From: Reticulitermes lucifugus
Taxonomy: Eukaryota; Arthropoda; Insecta; Blattodea; Rhinotermitidae
DNA length: 34,710 nt
Assembly: GCA_026260175.1 (NCBI GenBank)
Contig: JAKCWW010004083.1
Coordinates: 1 to 34,710 of the forward strand
Direction: 5' to 3'
The notes under the pieces are model-generated. The model ran no database searches and was not told where the DNA came from. It saw only the letters and a list, made by a program, of their open reading frames with translations. Positions 10,286 through 22,200 of this stretch are shown here, piece after piece (position 1 is the first letter of the stretch; the number at the start of each line of letters is the position of its first letter). The position numbers and the translations under genes are program-made.

Positions 10286-13200
10286 CTGGAAGACAAAGAA
10301 TGAAACTAACACAGAAAAATTTATGCAAAAAAATACAATTTCTGAACTTCGCAGTCATACAACACCTTTCAGGCCACATCATATTACCTAACTCCATGGT
10401 TTATAAGTTTTGTCCGCCCAACCCACCCACGCACACGCACGCACACACACACACACACACACACCACAGATTTTGTAATCCTTCCTTCTCAAATAAATTT
10501 TCGTTTGTTTCTTCCTCTTTCTTAATTCATTTACAAACTTTTTTTTTCAGTTTAGTTTTATATATTCCTTCCCACCTGTCTTGGCTGTTCAAGCAGAGGG
10601 CCTGAAGGATGAAGGCATGAAGAGAAGAGAAGTGAAAGGGGTGAAGAAAAGGAAGATAAATTAATTTAAAGGACAGAGAGGAACAGTGAGGAGTCTCATT
10701 TGAAACATCTGGTCACCCAGTTGCTTCACACTGCACACCTCCAAAACAAAATTAGATGCCGATGTACGAAATGTTCATGGCAGTGAATATGAAGACTTCT
10801 GTCTTTTGGGATGTGATGCCATGTAGTCTGGTAGAAATGTGCTAAGTTTTGAGAGGAACCTGCTGTTCTCCTGAAATAGCAGTACCTTCTACCAAACTAC
10901 ATTGTGTCACATTCCAGATGACAGCAATCTTCAAAATCAAACGTGTTATTAGTATGCCAGATCACCCAAACTTCATGCAGTAGTTACCAGCAAAATGAAC
11001 GCACAGTTAAAAAATTCTGCATGCTTTAGCCATATGTAAATATTAACACTGTTCCCATATTGTTCACAGTTTATACAGTCACCCTGGCTTAACAGTAACA
11101 TGAAATATAAGCCTGTACCTTGGATTCCCGCAGGGCATCATACAGGCTCTCCAGCTTTCTAGACACATCTTCTAATTTTCGTTTTAGTTGCTGAAACAGA
11201 AGAACATTCCTTAACAACTTTAAACTCAGCACCCAGTACCTCTTGAGATGGTGTTTAAGTGGCCACTTCATGGTCTTGGAATCTTATTTAAATGCCCAGA
11301 AGCATAAAACTATGTGGAAAAAGTCAAGTGAAAGTCAAGTCTCATCAGCTAGTTACCCTTTTGGTCACAACAAGGCTCATTATTAGGTCAGAATGGGTTA
11401 ACAAATATTAACAGACATCTTATGATAGCTCAGTTGGTATAGTGACTAGGCTATGGACTGGACAACTGAGGAATTGTTGATCAATTCCCACAGGTGCAGA
11501 ACATTTTTCTCTTCTCTTAAATGTCCAGACTGGCTCTGGGGCCCAGCCAGTGTCCTATTCGATGGGTACGGGGTACAATTCCCACAGGGGAAAAGCAGTC
11601 AAGGCATGAAGCTGACTGCTCACCTCCACCTAGTGCTCAGCTTAAGAATGAGTGTAGCTATACCTCCACTTCTCAATATGTCTCATGGAATGCAAAAGTA
11701 GAGAATATGATAGTACACTGTTGGACTGCTATGTTTAACGCGTTCCAGTTTTATTTCCAACCTCACTCCCACCAGTTACAAATTAATGTGCACAAATATC
11801 AAAATAAGGACATTTTGGTAGGGGCAAATATAAAACTCCTACCATCTGTTGTTCTGATATATAAACTGATATAAAATATGTCACGGACCATAAGGCGGTA
11901 AAGATACAACTTTCAGCAGGCAATCATAACGTGGCAGTAAATATGCAGTGCTATTAAACAGTTTCTGGACTGAATTTATTTCTCCGTAACTACAATACTG
12001 ACCTTCTAATCAATGGCATCCCCTACAGTGTAGTCTCTGTGGGACTTATACAATCAGCACAGCAATTGCACTATCATTCAAGGCATTTCATGAAGTCCAC
12101 CGTCTGAAATTCGGCAAGCGTGTTCCGCAATTTTCCTTGAATTATGGGGATATCATTCAATCTCCATCCATTTAACACTATCTTGAGTTTCAGGAAAAGA
12201 AAGAAGACATACAGTGCTAAATCTTGTGAGTCTGGAGGGTCTTGAAGATTCTGGCACATGATGAAATGGTTCTCCTTCTACTCCTCACTCAACAGGCAGA
12301 ACACTAAGTTGTCAGCAATCTGACGCACGTTCAGACTATCTTTCAAAATGCTCTAAACTGACTCGAATAAAATTCCTAGTATGTTAGCAAGTTCATGCAT
12401 AGTGATTCTTCCATTTTTTAGGACAAGTTCTATCACTTGATCCATGTTCTCCCCTGTTTTGCTCCCTCGCTGATTGTTTGATTATGTCCAGAGCATTTAT
12501 CATTTTCAACAGAGGTCATACCACTTTGTAAGTTTAAGCCCTCTCAAAAAATTGTGTTCTTCCCACTGTCTACTCTCCAAATGTTATTTTCACATTAAAA
12601 AAATGTCTGTACCATTTTCCCCCAGTTTAAAGCAAAATCTGATCTGAACGCACTGTTCTTTCAAGTCTGCCATTGTCTAAGCATGCCAAAATCACAAATG
12701 GGACAACACACACTTGTACTTAACAAGACATAACTCAGCAATCACATGTGCTACAGCCTGATTCAAAGCAGGAAATGATGCAGCAGACTCCACCCTATCT
12801 ACTTTTAGTGGGAGAAGTTCATGCTAACAGCAGCAGTGTCATCTTGTGGTCAGTCCAGAAACTCTTTGATTGCACCATGTACATACCATTGCCAGAAAGC
12901 TTCTAAAGTGGACATTTGCCAGAAGGCTATGAAAGTCAAAGACTTATGGCAGCATACAGGAAACGCTGAAAGATCATATATTCAGTACCGTGCAACACAG
13001 CCAATGAAGGCCCAATCCACTGACTAACCAACCAGCCAGTGACCTGTATTCCAGCTACAATCTACTTAACCTTCCTGCCTGACCTGATAATGGAGGGATT
13101 GATTTCTGATGTGGGGTAGGTGGAACCTCAACTCCTTCTGATGGCAGGATGATGAGCATGACAATGACAATGATGACACCCAGGTAGCTTAATGAGAACT

Positions 13201-16200
13201 ATGAACAATGAAGAGAGCCTAGTATTCCATATATTTAAAAAGACAATAAACAATATGTTTGAAAAAGGCACTGCATCGAGTAGTCTTGACCTGAATAGCG
13301 TAGGAATGGAAGTTCCTCACATTTATGGTCAATAAAATGACCGGTATCGCAGGGCCTACGAGTGTTGCGATGACCAGTGAATAATAAATTAGAAAGGAAG
13401 CAATCCTGGCCAAATTTTATGTATTAGGCCTATGCCATCATTTGCCTGAAGGGATTAAGGGAGACCAAAAAAAAAAAAAACCTCAGTCAGATGGAACACT
13501 AAGAGAATTGATAAAATTAGGCTGTACTTACTGGATTGGTCGCACTACATGCACACCTGTTCCGTAGTTCCTCAAATACTGTCTGCAGATACATATGCTC
13601 CTCAGGGATAGGCCCTTTTGGTTTGGGGGGTTCAGCCACCCTAGTTGGTGCAACTGGGGGCACATATTGCTGCTGTGGTTGTTGTTGCTGTTGGTACACT
13701 TGCTGGGGTTGATATGGAGCCCCAACCAATGGGTCAACATACCCACCATTCACACCCATCTGAAATTACAGTTGTTTCCATACTCACTTGACTGCCATAA
13801 TGTTCAGCCATGGCAGGACATGGGATAGCAGCTGCCTTTGTGGATTATTTAACATGCTATCAGTATTAAAGAGTATACACCAATGACGAACAAGTTGATT
13901 GATAGATAAATCGGAAAGGATTTGACAACAAGCAGTCACCCCAATCAAGGCACTCTTTCCCTTGAAGAACTGATGAAAGGTACGATAGCTGCCATCACAG
14001 GGAAGATTTGAATCAGGGTACCTCCTAGCTACAAGTCTAGTGTGTCACCACTATGCCAACCTGTCCAGTCAAACAGCAGTTCCAGGACACCATACGCAGC
14101 CAAGGTTGGTTAGTGATTAGGAACACAATCATTCAGACCTGTATTCAGTTTAACTCAATAATCTGCCTCCAAATGAAACACACATCTCACCCACTCCACA
14201 AACAAATATGATGCAATTAAAAACAGATGGGGATAGACCAGGACAGGACATAAAGTAGGCAGAGGAGGAGATCAGAAGAAACAGAAGAAAGAAAAGAGCA
14301 GTGTTTCAATTAACCCTTTAGTGCTGGAATTAAGTGCCCAGTGCACTCTGCAAAACATCCACAATTTAAATAGCCACCATTATGTTGCATGTTCATGACA
14401 ATGATTTTAGTCAACATTCGGTTTTCTCAACATCACACTATGCATTGACTATAGTCGACTTCAGGGACCAAAGGGCTAATAATGCTGTCAGTAGCTAGGA
14501 TTATATACCACTGATTACAGATGAACGAATTATGGGTACTGAGCATTAGCGACATGATACTAATAATGGAAAACCAAAGCACTCTGAGAAAATCCTGTTC
14601 CAGTGCCACTTCTTCCATCACAAATCCCACATGGACTGGCCTGGGATCGAATCCAGGCCTCTTTGATGAGAGGCTGGCAACTAATCACCTAGGCCATGGC
14701 AGGGCCAACAAAAGACCAAAATGCCTTCTTTGAGCGCAAAGAAGAATGTTTCAACCAAAAAGGGTGGACAGAACTGGGTGCAGGAGGAAGCTGACTAATC
14801 AGGAGCTTCATAATTTGTACTCAACAAACATCATACTAATGATCAAGTCAAGGATGAGCTAGGTGAGGCATGCGGTACTCGTGGAAGAGAAGAGAAATGC
14901 ATACAGGTTTTTGTTGGGGAAACCTGAAGGAAAGATACCACTTGGAAGAGCTAGGCAATGATGGGAGCATAATATTAAAACAGATCCTAAATAAATATGG
15001 TGGGAAGGTGTGAAATGGGCTCATCTGGATCAGGAGAGGGACCAGAGGCAGGATCTTGCGAAGATAGTAACAAACCTTTGGGGTCCATAAAATGCAGGAA
15101 ATTTGACTAGTTGAGCAACTGTTAGGTTGGTGGTGTTAGAACTTAGGGTTTATTTGGTAACAGTGTCAGTATGTTGTATATATAGATTATTTAATGACAA
15201 TACCAATCAACAACTATATACTATCAAATGATTGCATGATGATAAACTGGGGAAGGATATGGAAGGAAGTGTCTATGGCATATTTTAAGGTACCAACCTG
15301 GAATTAGTTTGGAGGAACTAAAAAAAAAAACCACAAAAAATCTCAGTCAGGATAGTCAGTGTACCAGTAAAAATGGACAGCTCCTGAATGCAAGACAGCA
15401 GTGTCACTGCTTCAGCCAACTTGTATGGGGAAAGTGAAACAGTAGGAGAAAGACATGCAAGAGGGAGGAAGAAAGGAAAGAGTGAAGGAAAGAAGAAACA
15501 AACAAGTAAACACAAATAAATACGTTCTATACTGTAAACACTTTAAACACTTTGGAAAATGTCAACATGCTATTTTGGAAGATACATTAATATTTTAAAT
15601 GCCAAATAATTTAAAGGTAAGTTCCATAAGAGTTAAAGTAGATACGTACATTTTGCATCGCAGGAGGAGCAGGTTCTTGTGGTGCAGTGCCATACAGAGG
15701 ATGTGTAATAGGATTCTGTGGTAAGTAGTCCGCTTTCGGCTGCAAAAAACACGACTGTCAACCATTTGCTTCTTCAAAAAATATTTGTAAATATGCTACC
15801 TCACTCACAGACTAATAATCAGACACAAACTCTAGAACTAACTCACAGACTATCAGACACAAACTCTACAACTCACTCACAGAATAACAATTGGACACAA
15901 ACTCTAGAACTAACTTGCAGACTAACAATTGGACACAAACTCTAGAACTCACAGCGGACTCTTATCTAGTGTCCTCATCAAAACAAAGCCAAAACTCCAA
16001 CTTTCCTACAGCATTTTATCAAAGAATCAAATGCACTACAAACAAGGAATTTTCACATTACTTCAACATCATATACAAAATAAGCTGGTTTTTCACTAAA
16101 TCAGGTACACTGATCACAAAAATGACAGTCTAAAAGTTATGAAACGCACAAATTTTTGTCATCCTCTACTTTTCTCTGTATGCGTTAACACACAAACATA

Positions 16201-19200
16201 CATGTACATACCTCTTATTATGCAGTTTTAAATAATGTTACTTAAATGACAACAAATCACTAATAAACATAACAGTCTCACATTATGGTTCACAGAAATG
16301 ACAATAAATTAAGATAAATTACAAAAGTGATAAAAATGCACTGTTTTGGCTACAAATTCAGTACACATAACACACAACTGTGAAGTGATGCAAAATCTTT
16401 GCATCCAGATTGGAATCAGCTTGTAAGAATTAATTTAAAAAGTCAGCCTTCTTTTACATTAAGAGTAACTTCTTTGACCTGTGCAATAATAACATAATAA
16501 AAATAATTACACAAAGTACCAGTCTATATAGGATATAAACATAAACAGATCTTAAAATGTATACCAACAGTCAAAAGACACGTAAAGTCCAATTCAGTAT
16601 TGAAAGGTGTCTTCACATAACACTGTTTTATTACCAACACACAACACATTTCAAACATACAATTTAATTAATTTTTATTCTAGGTTCACCGTGCATTTTC
16701 ACTAATCAATGTCTCACTACCAACTAAATGCACAATATTTAAAAAACCAATATAAGGTTTCTTAAAATTGTCTAAAAAGCCCCTACATATGTTTCGGTTT
16801 CTAGAAAACCATCATCAGGGGGGTCACATAATTGCACTTTTTTAAATTACGTCCATGCGTTCGTCTATCAGCACCCGCAATGCAGTTCACCACTTTCACT
16901 CCTGCTATTTATAGTATCACTTATGAGCACCATATGTTAAAATAAGAATAAAATTAATAAATATTAAAATTGTGAAATATATCGTGCACTATCACTGATC
17001 TGTTCTCGTTGTGTTTTTATGGTGGAGAGTCTATAGCATCGCTTGTCGTTAGATATGTTGAAGAATCATGGTGTTGTGTATTACTGTAAGTCAAATAAGT
17101 TTAGAAATTAGAAACTGTATATTACGTATCTCGTACATATTAATAATTTTGATAACTTGAATGACATACCTGTTGTTTCCTATGTTGTCTTGCTATGGTG
17201 CGTACTGTACGGGTTTGATGTGTACTGTGTTATGAAGGTATGTCTGCTGTCAATGCTTATGTATTGGTTGGGGTGGGTGGGGTGGGGGTAATGAATCTGA
17301 ACAGGGGTTCTCCTCCAATGGATTCTGTTCCTCGATCAATATATGCTGTTGATGGTATAGCTGTATGTAGAGATTTTCTGTTATATTAATATTCCATCCT
17401 TTTTTACATGGTTTTATTAGCTCCATACTGTTCTGTATTGTGGTGTATTCGTGTTGGTTATTTAAGATATGTAGGGTGTAGGCTGATTTTGGGTCATCTG
17501 TTTTAATGTATCTGTTATGTTCAGTAAACCTTGCTTTTAGGCACGTCCGGTTTGACCCAAATAATATTTATTGCATGTGTTACATTTTAGGCTATAGATT
17601 CCACTATTTGTGTATTTGTCGCAGTTTTTATTCTTAGTTTAACATATGGTGCTCATAAGTGATACTATAAATAGCAGGAGTGAAAGTGGTGAACTGCATT
17701 GCGGGTGCTGATAGACGAACGCATGGATGTAATTTGAAAAAGTGCAATTATGTGACCCTCCTGATGATGGTTTTCTAGAAACCGAAACATATGTAGGGGC
17801 TTTTTAGACGATTTTAAGAAACCTTATATTGGTTTTTTAAATACTGTGCATTTAGTTGGTAGTGAGACATTGATACAATTTAATATTACTCTACTGAGTA
17901 ACCATTCATTACATATAGTGAATATTAAGTACCATTTTCTACTCCTAAAATGAAGCCTTATGTTCCTACGAACATATGGTTGTAACTGCTTTGTCAGATA
18001 GAATGGGAAGCATTAGTAAATCAGGTGAGACAGTAATTAGGAGCACCTTTATTTATGAGACATCACATTTCAACATAACAGCATCCTAATGTTGATGAAC
18101 TGTTCAAAAACGCTGTTGAAAATGCTCTTTGTTAGTTCAAATGCATAATCAATACCTGCGGAGAATTTCAGGCATTTGTCATATTGAAGCTGGAGCCACT
18201 TCAATCAAATGTCAAAGTTCACACCACATGCTGAATCTTGTCAAGTAAACTATGCCCTTCAGATGACACCACAGGTAGAAGTTGGCATGAATGGGACTTG
18301 ACAATTGCGGAGGTTGCAGTATCAGTCTGTTTCATCCTACCCATTGATCTGGGTAGTGACAGTCCAAACATTGCGTGACATTGCATGTAAAACAAACAGG
18401 ATCTCAATTGTGCATAAACCACATTGTATGCTGCATTGCCAATGGTACATTCTCTAGTAGCTGAGGTAATTTTTCTGGTAATATCTGTCACTAACAGAAT
18501 GGCTGCAACCATATGTTTATTGACTTGAATTTAGGAGTAGAACACAATCTTATATTTTTTGTATGTAATTAACATCACCCTCACACAATTATTTTGTGCA
18601 ATGTTGTCACATGCACACAATCTACATGCATCAAGGAGAGTAATTTCACACAGAACTTGAGAATACTGAAATGGATCTAACAGATATAAAAGACACAAAT
18701 AATCCAGCCAGATGAATCATGAAGTAACACTTCTTGACTTGTATTTAAGAGATGTGTAGTTTGAATCTTGGCCAGGACACCAACTACCCTGACTAAGTCA
18801 GATTGAAGGTTCTCATGATAATGACTACAAAGAATACTGTTTTCGGGGATGTGATGCATGTAGCCTGACAGAAATTTACCAACATTTCGTTGGACTGTAC
18901 TGTACACATATGAAAGGTAGAATTTCAGTGGTCCCTCTTCCACACTGAATATGGAGGCAGAACATTCATCCAAAATTTTGGTGTATTTCTACCAGACTAC
19001 AAGGTGTCACATTCAAGAACACAGAATACTTTATCTTCAGCAGGTATTTCCCGGTTTTCTACAATCCCCTCCAGGCAAATGCTGGGACAGTATCCCAAAT
19101 AAGGTCATAACCACATCCTTCCACATCCTCTCCAATAAAATTATCCTATGATTGGACACTACATAGACTTAGAGCATTGTTTAAAGAACTATAAATTAAT

Positions 19201-22200
19201 AAGTAAATAAATAAATAAATCAATAAAATAAATAATTATTTATGGCCTCAGCACAATGTACCTTGCAGTGAAATATGTAGCCTATTAATAAAATGTTATT
19301 TATTAATGAAATAAATTTATGATTATATTTAACAAAATTTGAATGAATTAAATGCAAATCACATAAATTAAATTCACTGGAAAGCACTAACACAGATTAC
19401 CAATAACAAATTTCATCAAAATCTGATGAGCAATTTTGCCAAAAACACATGCAGACAGACAGACAGGTGTGATATATTTCACACATTTCAAGCAAAGAAA
19501 GCATAAAAAGGCAGACAACAAGAAATATCAAATTCCTACATATGAGAACGATAAAAATTCAATTTCTCAAGGCACTGTTATGATGTACATGTGAAAGCCA
19601 CATGGCATAGTGAAAGGAGGATGGGTTAATTACAGCCACAAGCAGCATGCTTGCTATACCTTGTGAAAAATCAAGCTATTCCACTTTTTGGTACCCGCAT
19701 GTTCAGCAGACATTTCTACAACTGGTTCAGAGCGAACAGCCTACATTACACAGAAACAGGCACTATTAGAAAGCCACATGTACTTACAAGTAAGAAGTCG
19801 TAATAGGCAAGCTTGGGAAAGAACAGAAAAGTGACATCAGACATAGAACACACAAACATTTCACAAAAATGGTGTAACTAAAATAGTCGGGGAATTTTAC
19901 TAACTGTTGGCAGAACCTGTTGGTTCAACACCACCAGTATCAAAGGCCACTACTGGACACTCCTCAGCCAGTTATATCCCCTCCCATCCTCACAATATAT
20001 CTCCCTATGATCAATCTCACTGTTTTTCACATATCTCCATCTGTCTTCCAAGCAGATTTTCCTTGCCAGGATTCTGTACGCATTGTCTCTCGGTCCTAGC
20101 CATATGCCCAGCCCATCATCACTTTAACTTTCTTAGGTCAAAATATTAACCTGTGTACTTTACTTTGAAACATCTGCAATTTATTCCTGTGGGTTATGAC
20201 ACCGTGTAGTCTGGTGGATGGGTGCAAACATTCTGGAGAAACATACTGCCTCCATTCTCATGATGAAGTCCTTGGTCTCCTAACCTTCTATCTCTACTGT
20301 GATAGCAACTGATCTTGTATTGTGGCACACAAAGGGAACAGGGAACAGAGAGTACAACAGAAACTATTTGTACAAACTGTTAACACTCTTCAAAGTAGTC
20401 CTCAATGTTATCTATGGTCCACTGACAATGACAGGGAAGGCAGCAAACAACATCAGCATACCTGACATGCAAATTTGTGCCACCTCGTGCCAAAATGCTG
20501 TTAAAATGTTCTCTCTGTTTGGGAAACAGATTGTAGTTACATGGACTCAGGTCAGGTGAAGAGCAAAGGTGTTGCAACTCTTCCCACACCCAACATGGGA
20601 AATGGTTTTAACAGTATCTGCCTACTACCACATACAATGATATTTTAAATAGGCATAGAACACTTCTCCCTGCCCACACAATGTACGAGGTACTGCAGGT
20701 ATGACTTGTAATACTGTGTATTCACAGTCCGACTCTGTGGAATGTGATGATACACAAGAACACCTTGGATGCAGTATGCCAAAATGATCATCAGCTTCAT
20801 GGATGACTGACCTCGTCAAACCTTGCGTTTTTGTGGTGACTGTGGGTGATGCCTTTGGAGGAGTGTTCTTTGAGTTCTGGTTTGAAGGACCTTGTCCATG
20901 TTTCAATGATTGCAATTAGCCTGTTTAACATGTTGTCCTCTTTACAATTAAATCACTCTAGATTGATATGACAAGCCTCATAGTGCATCCAGTGTTGCAC
21001 CTCATTTAAATGATGTGGTATGCACCTGGCAGCAATCTTGCACATCTCTAAGTCCTGTTGTAACACTTGGAGTACTGCACACCCAAAAGCTCAGCTAATT
21101 CCTTCACAGTCCAGCACGTCTTTTACCATACACTGTTAATTTATGGCCACGGACATGGACTGCGCACTACAATACATGGCAGCATTAGATACTATTCCAC
21201 TTCTGAATGTCTGTACCCACCTTGGAGTGTTTAGTATGGTACATCATGATCACCCAATGTTTCAAAAAGCTCTACATGGCACTCCGGTGCAATTCTGCTC
21301 CACAGAACTGCTATTTTCACGTGCAGACACTGTCCCACTTTCCAAACAAGATGGTCAATGCAGTGATGTTTACACGTAAAAATGTGTGTGCAGTCCTGCA
21401 CATGTACCCCCATCTGATGGTAACATTTACCAATACATGCTACGTTCTTTCAAATGTATATACACCATTTCACATGTTGCCACATGGCTTATAAAAAACA
21501 AGTTGATATAACTTATGGAGTGATCCATGTATATTCAAGAGACCCATATGGTAAAGTCTTGACTATCCATACAAAGATACACAGCTGTCACAAAATATGG
21601 TGTCCTACATTGGGTTATCATGTATACAATCCAGCAGCATTTGTAAAAGAAAATACTTTCTCCACCCAACAGGGACAAAACATTAACAACAATCACTGAA
21701 GGCAGTAAAAATTAATTGTGGGATCAGATATTATTCATGGTGGATTTATCTGACTGTACTATAAGCTTCATATGGAAAGTCAGATCACAAGCACCCAGTG
21801 TCAGTTACAATACACAGTGATTTGTATAAATATTCTGTGAATAAAATTTACAAACTATGGCCTATATCAGGTGTCGGCAAACTACGGCCCGCGGGCCAAA
21901 TCCGGCCCGCCGCCTCTTTTTGTACGGCCCGCGAGNNNNNNNNNNNNNNNNNNNNNNNNNNNNNNNNNNNNNNNNNNNNNNNNNNNNNNNNNNNNNNNNN
22001 NNNNNNNNNNNNNNNNNNNNNNNNNNNNNNNNNNNNNNNNNNNNNNNNNNNNNNNNNNNNNNNNNNNNNNNNNNNNNNNNNNNNNNNNNNNNNNNNNNNN
22101 NNNNNNNNNNNNNNNNNNNNNNNNNNNNNNNNNNNNNNNNNNNNNNNNNNNNNNNNNNNNNNNNNNNNNNNNNNNNNNNNNNNNNNNNNNNNNNNNNNNN

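Larger units (their letters stand above)
10286..11118 (-). other. Sec31 intron between exons G and H
   Basis: An 833-bp GT-AG intron containing a (CA)n tract at 10431-10463 and one fold-back MITE copy at 10791-10932. Confidence 0.85.
11191..13531 (-). other. Sec31 intron between exons F and G
   Basis: A 2.3-kb GT-AG intron with a plus-strand SINE (11421-11674), a deleted mariner remnant (12062-12675) and a second-family SINE (13381-13500). The stretch 12690-13380 shows nothing I recognise. Confidence 0.85.
13760..15649 (-). other. Sec31 intron between exons E and F
   Basis: A 1.9-kb GT-AG intron with two tRNA-like SINE heads (13990-14072, 14635-14708), a plus-strand LINE tail (14757-15130) and one second-family SINE (15241-15420). 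A TTAACCCTTTAGTGC start at 14309, with a weak partner near 14483, may be another decayed TTAA-type MITE. Confidence 0.8.
16705..17874 (-). mobile_element. Penelope-like element with inverted arms and GIY-YIG fragment
   Basis: Arms 16705-16953 and 17625-17874 are inverted copies with about seven differences in 250 bases. On the minus strand the interior (about 17640-17330) reads [20 protein letters not shown] then YLGQTGRA, the GIY-YIG endonuclease signature of Penelope-like retroelements. It continues in shifted frames with remnants of [15 protein letters not shown] and [15 protein letters not shown]. The reverse transcriptase is absent. The repeated arms fit the pseudo-LTRs of this class, here head-to-head. 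Each arm contains a hammerhead core (separate entries). The high identity suggests a young insertion. A short ATACAATTTAAT occurs on both sides (16657, 17873), but I am not sure it is a target duplication. Confidence 0.8.

Noticed and set aside
10270..10605. Plus-strand open frame with a Thr-His run
   Set aside because: It is the translation of the (CA)n microsatellite joined to exon H antisense sequence.
14635..14708. tRNA gene
   Set aside because: Good A and B boxes, but no paired acceptor stem or complete cloverleaf; read as a SINE head. The same holds for 11421 and 13990.
15801..15956. CRISPR-like array
   Set aside because: Repeats are imperfect, contiguous and without unique spacers, in a eukaryotic intron; a minisatellite.
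18219..18512. Minus-strand open frame of 97 codons
   Set aside because: No family resemblance, no phase-compatible splice sites with Sec31, composition like the surrounding intron.
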